NCBI RefSeq assembly: GCF_026151205.1
Contig: NC_087081.1
Location: 7,683,246-7,747,245 of the forward strand
Source of the DNA: Bolinopsis microptera
Lineage: Eukaryota; Ctenophora; Tentaculata; Lobata; Bolinopsidae
Reading direction: 5' to 3'
Length of the DNA: 64,000 bases
A program made the position numbers and the translations under genes. Of this stretch, positions 53,764-61,701 are shown piece by piece. The number at the start of each line of letters is the position of its first letter. Position 1 is the stretch's first letter. Under the pieces are notes generated by a model, which searched no databases, was not told the origin of the DNA, and worked only from the letters and a program-made list of their open reading frames with translations.

Positions 53764-54498
53764 CTCTAAAAAGGAATATAACGGATACTTATGTTTTTCT
53801 GCTGATAAACTCAAAACAGCTATCACATTTATTCTGTTTAACACTTTTGTTTGTTTTGGGGATCAGATTTTAAGACAAACGAAAGGCATTCCCATGGGAG
53901 GGAATTCTAGTAGCCAGTTCGCTGATCTTTCGCTAGGGAAGTGTGAATTCAACTACATGACACGCCTAATCAAAGAAAAGAAGTTCGGTCTCGCTAAGCT
54001 CCTCTCAAGAAACTGCAGATATGTCGACGACCTCAACACCATGAACTATTTGCATTTCTCTAACCTAATCAGGTCCATTTATCCACCTGACCTGCTTATG
54101 GAGAGGAGTGGTGACGACAATAAGTCCGTAAACTATCTCGACATCAACATCTCGATGAATAACTCCGGACACGTCGCCACCAAGCTTTACAACAAACTTG
54201 ATGACTTCAACTTTCCTGTGGTCATGTACACCTTTCCTAACAGTAATATTTCCTCTTCTGTTGGTTATAATGTTTTTTACGGTCAGGTCCTTCGTTACTC
54301 TTCCATTATCTCTGACCTTGATTCTTTTCTGTGTTCTACCAACACCCTTTATAGGACACTTCTTTCAAGATGTTATAATGACAGACTCCTGAAGAGTAAA
54401 TTCAGAAAGCTTCTGAAAGACCGACCTAGTATTCTGTACAAATACAGTATACTTGATGTCAGCGACATCCTTGACATCACATTTAACGTGAACAGGTG

Positions 54499-54580
54499 AT
54501 CACTGACGAGTGATTGCTAGGGGGTCTTGGCACATTAAACCGGTACAGGTATTAAACCCCCGAAACCGGTGTGCCAAGTC
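54499..54580 (+). ncRNA. pseudoknot-like structured 3' UTR module (copy 1)
   Basis: Begins on the stop codon. A hairpin ATCACT-GACG-AGTGAT (54499-54514) is followed by two crossing helices: GGGGGT (54520-54525) with ACCCCC (54556-54561), and CTTGGCACA (54526-54534) with TGTGCCAAG (54570-54578). TTAA (54535-54538) can pair with TTAA (54552-54555) between them. CTGACGAG and CGAAAC resemble hammerhead core strings, but the helices needed for a hammerhead do not fit. The 5'-P1-P2-P3-P3'-P1'-P2' order resembles an HDV-type double pseudoknot without P4. Identical in the second copy. Confidence 0.5.
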
Positions 54581-55383
54581 ATCTGCTGATGATGTTCACA
54601 TAACATTATTTCCTCTCTCCTTTATTCCTTCCGTCTTTTCTTAAACTTACAGTTCAGTTACTTTATTTCACCAGGTCTACCTAAGGATCAATTATTCTTT
54701 GGTGGGGTTTCACTTCTGGTATTGGCTTCATTCCCGTTCCTTTTCCTTATTCTTTATACTTATTTTTTATATAGTTTAATGAGATTGCAATTTGTATCAC
54801 TGTTGAAAGTGTGTGGCGGTTCCTCCGCCCTGCCGGATGCGCCAAGTGATAGCTTGTTATTATATGATTTACGTCCTTAGTTTTTGCTAGTTGGCCCTTT
54901 TTATGATATTATTACCCCCTTTTGCACAGTTCTTCAGGAGTGTTTCCCTTCATGTTTTCTGTTCCTTAGACCAAACAGGGGCGTGAGCTGCCCGCCCTAG
55001 CTACGGTACGAGAAGCAGCGGCAGTGTGTGATCCGGTTATAAAGAGTGTTCTTGGAACAACAGCACTCTGCTTGGCTGCACTGTGACAGTGGGAGAACAT
55101 TAGTTCATGTCACCTAACGCCCGCTTAACCTTGGCAGCCCCAAGGCATCTGGTTGGTGATGGTTCCCAGGGCTTTTTCAGTTGGAGTCGGCTGTTAAGTT
55201 TGTCCTGTAAATTCTTGACTTAAGAAAGGAAATAAAATATATAACATCACATCCAACACTTGGATTCATCCCAACAGTATTATTTCCCCTGATATAACAC
55301 CGTGTAATAAGTCAAGATGTCTCACCTGTAAACCATTCAGGTCAAGTAATATTTTCACCAGTTACGTTACTAATAATTCTTTC

Positions 55384-58017
55384 ATGTTAACTCACTCTGA
55401 ATCCTTTTCTTGTAAATCTTCTTCTATTATCTATCTCCTCACTTGTTCTTGTGGTATTCAATATGTTGGGCTCACAGAACAGCGCCTTAATGAACGCATG
55501 AATGGACACCGTGCTTCGGTTAAAGCCGGCAAATCCTCCTTTGTCCATGACCACTTTAATACTCCCGGTCATAATTTTCATGACGCCTCCATTCAAATTA
55601 TTGATTTTATTGACCCTTCCTCTACTGAAGACCCTCGTCTGGCCTTAGCTGACAGGGAACTTCTTTGGATTAATCTCCTGAGCACTGCTCACCCTCTAGG
55701 TCTCAATGACAACATAAAAGGTTCTGGTAATATTTCTAAAAGCAACTTTAACGATATTTATTTTAAAAGTAAAATAAAAAGATATAAAAGAGGACATGGC
55801 AGAAAAAAGAAAAACAAAAGCCACGAAGATAGAATATACAAAAGGACTCTCACTTTAAGAGAGATTGACAATAAATATGAAAGTTTAAAAAGAAAAATGT
55901 CTGAAAGCAAATACACCTTTTATAAAGATATAAGTAGCCTTCAAAAAGGCGAGCTCAAGCAACTTAGCTCTCATTCCCTCTGCAAATCTGGAGCCATTTT
56001 CCTTGTTATACAATCTTTTGCTGGCCAAGACAGCACTTCTTCTCCTAATATCACCTCTGTTAATAGCGAGTTTATCACTTTTCACTATTGTTCTAAAATA
56101 TTTGATAAACTCCGAATAGAATCAGTCATTCGTGACTCTAGGATCTTGACTCTTCTCCCTCCAAACCTTACGCCTTTCCTTCCCTTAAAAGTTTACTATA
56201 AGTACGATATTCCTGTCGGGCGTAAGCTTTTTAATTATAATACATTCCTTAAATCACTTGATAATACTACTATTTCCTCCATCCTGGAAGGTGATTGCCC
56301 CTGTTCCAGTAACCCTTATTGCTATCAGCCTCGAGGCCACATCATCACCGGTGACCTTGCTTTCATTGAGCACGAGGATTTAAGAGGCATCATGAGTTAC
56401 GGTACCAAATTTAGGGAACCTGTGTCTGTTCCTCCTGAGCAAATCTTGGAGAGCCTCAACGAGTGTTCAGCCAACTTCGCCACCCGTATGGCTAGGAAAC
56501 ATGGACTTTCATGCTTGGAATTCCAGGATTGGAAAGATGAGGTCTCCCGGATCTTCACCAATCGCCTTAACTTCCTCTCCTCCTCCCCTAATAACTTCAC
56601 TCCCTACAATTCCATTCTACAAAGGGATGATGTTAAATCTTATCTCGACAGTCTTTCTTCTTCTTTTATTATTTGCTCCGTAGATAAAGCTTCAAATAAT
56701 TATGTTTTTGTCTGCAAGAAGTTTTATCTTTTAACCCTTCTCAACGAACTTGGCTACGATCTCACTTCTCTAGAGTGTCGTGGCAATTCTACTTATCATC
56801 CGGTTAACTCTGTAGAGGATGATATTATTCAGGAACATGTGAACTTCATTAAAGATAACTTTAATATTCGTGTTTCTGAGGACAACCTTTGTCTACCGAG
56901 AATCTTTTGGATTCCTAAACTTCACAAGAATCCTTATAAGTCTAGATTTATAGCTGGGGCCAGTAAATGTACCACTAAGCAGATATCAGTTGTAGTCAAC
57001 AAAGCTTTAAAAGTTTTAAAAGAATACTTTTCCAAATACTGCAACTCTATCTACAACAATACTGGAATTAACTGCGACTGGAGCATTAACAGCTCTAAAC
57101 AGTTCCTGGAAAGGCTGCCTAGACTAGAGATTTTTAATATGCAGGTATACGACTTTACCACTCTGTATACCAATCTAGACCTTCAGGTTGTACAGTCACT
57201 GCTTTTCGAGCTAATAGATCTCCTCTTTAGTAATACGAATAAATTTATTTGTGTTTCTCTGTATAAGAACAACAATTTTTTCTCTAAAAAGGAATATAAC
57301 GGATACTTATGTTTTTCTGCTGATAAACTCAAAACAGCTATCACATTTATTCTGTTTAACACTTTTGTTTGTTTTGGGGATCAGATTTTAAGACAAACGA
57401 AAGGCATTCCCATGGGAGGGAATTCTAGTAGCCAGTTCGCTGATCTTTCGCTAGGGAAGTGTGAATTCAACTACATGACACGCCTAATCAAAGAAAAGAA
57501 GTTCGGTCTCGCTAAGCTCCTCTCAAGAAACTGCAGATATGTCGACGACCTCAACACCATGAACTATTTGCATTTCTCTAACCTAATCAGGTCCATTTAT
57601 CCACCTGACCTGCTTATGGAGAGGAGTGGTGACGACAATAAGTCCGTAAACTATCTCGACATCAACATCTCGATGAATAACTCCGGACACGTCGCCACCA
57701 AGCTTTACAACAAACTTGATGACTTCAACTTTCCTGTGGTCATGTACACCTTTCCTAACAGTAATATTTCCTCTTCTGTTGGTTATAATGTTTTTTACGG
57801 TCAGGTCCTTCGTTACTCTTCCATTATCTCTGACCTTGATTCTTTTCTGTGTTCTACCAACACCCTTTATAGGACACTTCTTTCAAGATGTTATAATGAC
57901 AGACTCCTGAAGAGTAAATTCAGAAAGCTTCTGAAAGACCGACCTAGTATTCTGTACAAATACAGTATACTTGATGTCAGCGACATCCTTGACATCACAT
58001 TTAACGTGAACAGGTGA
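55384..58017 (+). CDS. Penelope-like RT with N-terminal GIY-YIG endonuclease
   Basis: 877 codons from the first ATG; the frame is already open from 55219, and codons before this ATG encode Cys at 55303, 55318 and 55327 (C-x4-C-x2-C), a zinc-knuckle-like motif, so the true start is probably upstream or non-AUG. The GIY-YIG nuclease covers about residues 14-110: IIYLLTCSCGIQYVGLTEQR, with R, H and E positions following and a further Cys pair. A basic stretch lies near residue 130-150 (KIKRYKRGHGRKKKNKSH). RT landmarks: SRFIAG (520-525), DFTTLYTN (590-597), IPMGGNSSSQFADLS, and catalytic YVDD (719-722). The protein would nick the target and copy the element RNA by target-primed reverse transcription. 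No stop or frameshift, so this may be an active copy. Start codon choice is the weak point. Confidence 0.9.
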   Translation: MLTHSESFSCKSSSIIYLLTCSCGIQYVGLTEQRLNERMNGHRASVKAGKSSFVHDHFNTPGHNFHDASIQIIDFIDPSSTEDPRLALADRELLWINLLSTAHPLGLNDNIKGSGNISKSNFNDIYFKSKIKRYKRGHGRKKKNKSHEDRIYKRTLTLREIDNKYESLKRKMSESKYTFYKDISSLQKGELKQLSSHSLCKSGAIFLVIQSFAGQDSTSSPNITSVNSEFITFHYCSKIFDKLRIESVIRDSRILTLLPPNLTPFLPLKVYYKYDIPVGRKLFNYNTFLKSLDNTTISSILEGDCPCSSNPYCYQPRGHIITGDLAFIEHEDLRGIMSYGTKFREPVSVPPEQILESLNECSANFATRMARKHGLSCLEFQDWKDEVSRIFTNRLNFLSSSPNNFTPYNSILQRDDVKSYLDSLSSSFIICSVDKASNNYVFVCKKFYLLTLLNELGYDLTSLECRGNSTYHPVNSVEDDIIQEHVNFIKDNFNIRVSEDNLCLPRIFWIPKLHKNPYKSRFIAGASKCTTKQISVVVNKALKVLKEYFSKYCNSIYNNTGINCDWSINSSKQFLERLPRLEIFNMQVYDFTTLYTNLDLQVVQSLLFELIDLLFSNTNKFICVSLYKNNNFFSKKEYNGYLCFSADKLKTAITFILFNTFVCFGDQILRQTKGIPMGGNSSSQFADLSLGKCEFNYMTRLIKEKKFGLAKLLSRNCRYVDDLNTMNYLHFSNLIRSIYPPDLLMERSGDDNKSVNYLDINISMNNSGHVATKLYNKLDDFNFPVVMYTFPNSNISSSVGYNVFYGQVLRYSSIISDLDSFLCSTNTLYRTLLSRCYNDRLLKSKFRKLLKDRPSILYKYSILDVSDILDITFNVNR

Positions 58018-58098
58018 TCACTGACGAGTGATTGCTAGGGGGTCTTGGCACATTAAACCGGTACAGGTATTAAACCCCCGAAACCGGTGTGCCAAGTC
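58017..58098 (+). ncRNA. pseudoknot-like structured 3' UTR module (copy 2)
   Basis: Same sequence as in copy 1, shifted by exactly 3518 bp: helices GGGGGT/ACCCCC at 58038-58043 and 58074-58079, and CTTGGCACA/TGTGCCAAG at 58044-58052 and 58088-58096. Conservation is expected given the recent origin and does not by itself show selection. Confidence 0.5.
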
Positions 58099-58452
58099 AT
58101 CTGCTGATGATGTTCACATAACATTATTTCCTCTCTCCTTTATTCCTTCCGTCTTTTCTTAAACTTACAGTTCAGTTACTTTATTTCACCAGGTCTACCT
58201 AAGGATCAATTATTCTTTGGTGGGGTTTCACTTATGGTATTGGCTTCATTCCCGTTCCTTTTCCTTATTCTTTATACTTATTTTTTATATAGTTTAATGA
58301 GATATCGCGCATTGAATTTTGAGGTTTACCTGTAATTCTATTGTATATGAAAACTTTAAATGAAATTGTGTTCAAAATCTATCAAGTCTTTTTCAGTTTA
58401 TGACTTAGAACCTTGTAACTTGGCAACAATGTTCTTCAAGGTATTTTGAGTT

Positions 58453-58600
58453 TTTGTTATGTAACGATTTATGATATCTTGCTCCAAAGCTGAGATATGA
58501 GGTTAACCATGAGTGCGGGTTACAAAATTTACAAAATTTAAAATGGTTAACCTCATTAAAAGAGTTAGGAGCAAAATTACAACAATCGTTACATAACAAA
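58453..58600. repeat. 148-bp nested inverted repeat
   Basis: Outer arms TTTGTTATGTAACGATT (58453-58469) and its exact complement (58584-58600); inner arms ATGAGGTTAACCA (58497-58509) and its complement (58544-58556). GAGGTTAAC motifs recur to about 58900. Looks like a small MITE or foldback element; no target duplication found. Confidence 0.7.
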
Positions 58601-59087
58601 CTTTTAAATTTATGTCAGGAACATAAGTTCCAAATTTGAGGTGAAATGGATAAAAGCTCTAGGAGAAGATAGGTTTTTGAGGTGGTAAATAAATTGTTCA
58701 GGAGAGTCAAAAGACTGATTCTGAGAAAATATGTTAACCTCAATTTTCCAACAAATAAAGGACATATAATAGTTCCGTTCACATTGGATGGCCAATTGAT
58801 ACCCATTGATAAGTTTAACTTGCGATGAGAGCAACAAAATGCTAAGAACTGGTTATTTGTGAGGTTAACTGATTAAAAAGGCAATAGTTAACCTCAATTT
58901 CACGACAAACTAGGCGCTCTGGGGGGCTAAGGGTGGTGTGCAAGCGTCAGATAGTACGTGGTCTGCCAACTGGCAAAAAAAAGTTTTTTCGACCTCGGAC
59001 CCCCCCCTGTGGCCTTAACTGGGTCCTTCAATTTTTCCTAAAACTTCATTCGAAACATTCCAAAAATAAAAATCATTTACACTGTTT

Positions 59088-59870
59088 TTAAAACATTTCT
59101 TTCTTAAATCCTTCCAATCTAACTTTAAAGCTTAAAACTGTCGAGCAGTTCTTGACATCTGGAGGGAGTTTGTTCCAATAAGGAATGACTCGCTCCGGAA
59201 GAAAAGAAGACCGGAGATTCTTTACTTTAGTTACACTCTTACTACACAGTGGCGTAACGAAGGGCCCCGCTGACCCTGCTGTGCAGGGGGGCGCCGTCTT
59301 AGGGGGGCGCCAAATCGTCGTTTGAATGTGGGACAATTTTGAAAACTTAATTAAAGTACTAGCAAAACTGCGCGTTTTGATCTAGATACACACTTTTTTA
59401 GAGATTTTACCGGCGTATCCTCTAAAATCACCTAATTTGTACAATTTTAGGGAGGGGCACCAAAAGGGGAGGGGGCGCCAACAGGGGGGCGCCTTTTCGG
59501 CGGGGGGCGCCAACAGGCAACGTTACGCCACTGTTACTACATCTATTGGTTGAAACAAGATTAAGACCAGATCTGCTCATTCTGAACAAACCCAATCCAT
59601 ATTCAGTCAAACCACTAGTTACTTTAAAAGCTTCAATAAGGTCCCCACGTATTCGCCGCTCTGCCAGCGTTGTCAAATTGAAAATATCTAGTCTACGGCT
59701 GTATGGAAGAGTACCCACCTCATCAATAAGACGGATAAACCGCCTCTGGACGCTCTCCAGCTCCAAAACAGTCCCCCATCTTCCATGAGCCGCAACTGGA
59801 TTCCACAATTGGACACAATACTCAAGATGAGGTCTTATCAAAGCTTTATAAATAGCTATCATTACAACCT
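59088..59870 (-). pseudogene. LINE ORF2 C-terminal fragment, interrupted by a hAT MITE
   Basis: Minus-strand frame: YKALIRPHLEYCVQLWNP, then LESVQRRFIRLIDEVGTLPY, RRLDIFNLTTLAERRIRGDL and SGLNLVSTNR. After the 287-bp MITE it continues CSKSVTKVKNLRSSFLPERV, then IPYWNKLPPDVKNCSTVLSF and ends KKEMF-stop near 59090. This is the common tail of RT proteins (ALIRPHLEY, R.IPYWN.LP..V). Only the post-RT end remains. The order on both sides of the MITE shows that one ORF was split. Confidence 0.82.
59247..59533. mobile_element. 287-bp hAT-type MITE
   Basis: Perfect 13-bp terminal inverted repeats, CAGTGGCGTAACG at 59247 and CGTTACGCCACTG ending at 59533, flanked by an 8-bp target duplication TTACTACA (59239-59246 and 59534-59541). 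The 8-bp duplication and CAGTGGCG... ends are the hallmarks of the hAT superfamily. GC-rich GGGGGCGCC blocks lie inside. No transposase. It interrupts the LINE fragment. Confidence 0.92.
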
Positions 59871-60283
59871 GTCTCTAATAACTAACAGATGGATGCCTGG
59901 AAAGTTAAACAATGTCCCTTTTTATGTTTTAAATTATACACTACAGTCAACAGTGTATGTGTATCATATCAAAAGGTATAATACTCTTACGTGATTTTAG
60001 ATCTTTCAGCAGGACATATAATCACGATTTCGAGATAATTCATATGAGCCTATGGGGACTGTTAGAGACCTTATTATAGGTTTATAGAGTCCTTAGTCAA
60101 CCCCAAAGATTGATCTTTAGCTATGTAAATAGCACTGTCAGTCGCCATTGTTAATTGAATTTAATGGACAATTTGCATTGACTCTGTGGTAAGTCGAGTA
60201 TTTCAAATCAGTGTCTAATTTATTTCGATAATTAATTTCAAACTAATGTGTCATTCAATTCTTAACGATCTGTGCACTCCAGA

Positions 60284-60964
60284 ATGTGTACTCTCAGGGA
60301 GAAAGAGGAGTTCAATGAAGAAGAAAGCAAAACCGTGGAATTCAAGGCACACAAGGTATTGGGTTACACACAGATGCCTGCTAGAGCTATTTCTGAGCAC
60401 AAATACCAGCCTGCTTCCAGAACTTTATGTGCCTTTCTTAACATAAATAAGTTGTGTCACTTATACCTAGGAATACAAGACAATGGTACAGTGAAGGGGC
60501 ATTATATGTTTGGAGCTCAGATGGAACATTTTAATCAAAATCTAGATTTGTTAATGAAGGAACGATTTGATCCCCCTGTAGACAGATACCGTTATGTTGT
60601 TAACTTCAGAAAGGTTGAGGCTTTTGATGGGGCTGCTGTCTATCCTAGTACTCCAGGACTTACCATAAAACAAGAACACAAATTGCTCTTGCAACCAAAT
60701 GTTTGCTGGTGCGAACAAGAAATCTCTCAACTTCAATTTCAAGGTGGAAAAAATCCACCCCTTTATGTGATTCATGTTCAAATAAACAAATGGGACCCTA
60801 ACAGAGACAGCAACAGGTTCAAAGTGTGGCCATATTTCACTACCGAGGAAGGCAAGTGTTTTACAAGATACAATGCTAGTAACCATGAAGTTCCCCCAGA
60901 TCAAGTAATTGAGCAAACTAGACTTGACCTACAGGAGCTTCTGTCGGAAGTGTCAGTACACTGA
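60284..60964 (+). CDS. Schlafen-like AlbA_2 domain protein, single exon
   Basis: 226 codons from ATG 60284 to TGA 60962-60964. Residues about 12-100 form the AlbA_2 (Schlafen core) domain: ESKTVEFKAHKVLG, then RTLCAFLNINKLCHLYLGIQ, DNGTVKGHYMFGAQMEHF. The E-x-K-x-x-E-F-K start and the L-x-L-G-I-x-D-N-G-x-V-x-G signature are diagnostic. The C-terminal part (VNFRKVEAFDG..., PPLYVIHVQINKWD) continues the Schlafen-type fold. Members bind nucleic acids, and some act as tRNA or RNA nucleases; the exact role here is unknown. The lack of introns is typical of invertebrate members. It is uninterrupted. ATG 60284 was chosen because the frame upstream has only non-ATG codons. A possible poly-A signal (AATAAA) is at about 61318. 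Confidence 0.75.
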   Translation: MCTLREKEEFNEEESKTVEFKAHKVLGYTQMPARAISEHKYQPASRTLCAFLNINKLCHLYLGIQDNGTVKGHYMFGAQMEHFNQNLDLLMKERFDPPVDRYRYVVNFRKVEAFDGAAVYPSTPGLTIKQEHKLLLQPNVCWCEQEISQLQFQGGKNPPLYVIHVQINKWDPNRDSNRFKVWPYFTTEEGKCFTRYNASNHEVPPDQVIEQTRLDLQELLSEVSVH

Positions 60965-61701
60965 TTGTGATGCAACATTTCTGCACTGTAAATTGATATT
61001 TTGTCAACGCATTCTTTTAAGATTGCATGTTGTACCTATTGATATGTTGAACAAAATAATTATAAATTTCAAAATTGTTGCAGGCTGCTTTAATTCAGAA
61101 TGATACATTACATTTCTTAAAGGTTTTTTTAAGTTTATGTTTTCCTTTTAACTGTAAAACTTCAATTTAAATAGAAACAATGATATATATAATGGGGTGT
61201 TCTGTACCACATAGTTCTGTAATGCTTACATTAGTTTTTACCCAATATCATGGTTTGGGACGCAAATAGCTTTGAATCATAACTTTGACTCAGCAAAGGG
61301 TTTTTAGAAAAATGCCAAATAAATGTATAACTGTTTACAAGGTTATCAGGACTGTAATAGGCGTAGTAGGACATTTTCAAAACTTTCCTTCCATCAAAGA
61401 TTTTTCTGGATATACCACTAATTGGTCACTGATAAAAATTTCAGTCAAAACCACGAAATTTCGGTCAAGGGGACGGCAGAAAAGCTCCTCTTCAAAAACA
61501 TTTCAAAATCTCTTTTTATATTCTGATGATTTTCCGTTTATCAAAGCTTTCTTCGGGAATAGAACTTTGAGTACCTCAATCGTGTCTTGTGCCATCCTCA
61601 GTGTCCTAATAAGAAAAATAAATTCTGTTGATTAATGTATAAAAGAGCAACCACCTAACCAATATCAGAGCAACTCTCCTAACAAAGTACTTCCTACTAG
61701 A

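Larger units (their letters stand above)
52902..54785 (+). mobile_element. Penelope-like element, 5'-truncated upstream copy
   Basis: Head-to-tail with the full copy that follows and nearly identical to its 56449-58303 part; only a few substitutions were seen by eye. It starts mid-ORF (within the region coding ESLNECSANFATR) and runs to the shared 3' end TTTAATGAGAT at 54785. The RT core reads SRFIAGASKCTTKQIS, VYDFTTLYTNLD, IPMGGNSSSQFADLS and CRYVDDLNTM. A run of 35 T at 53729-53763, where the other copy has 6 T, shifts the frame, so the ORF is broken. A truncated unit in front of a full one is the usual pseudo-LTR arrangement of Penelope-like elements. Confidence 0.9.
54786..58303 (+). mobile_element. 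Penelope-like element with N-terminal GIY-YIG, full-length unit (3518 bp)
   Basis: The unit runs from the end of the upstream copy (54785) to the shared 3' end (58303); the 3518-bp length equals the spacing between matching points of the two copies. 54786-55218 is a non-coding 5' region with a TATAAA at 55038. The ORF frame is open from 55219 to 58017. A 3' UTR with the structured module follows. The GIY-YIG domain precedes the RT, which is the permuted order of the Naiad/Chlamys group of Penelope-like elements; classical Penelope elements have it after the RT. High identity between the copies indicates recent activity. Confidence 0.88.

Noticed and set aside
54499-54620. Hammerhead ribozyme
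   Set aside because: CTGACGAG, CGAAAC and GTC strings are in the right order, but stems II and III cannot be formed in a standard way; kept only as an unassigned structured RNA.
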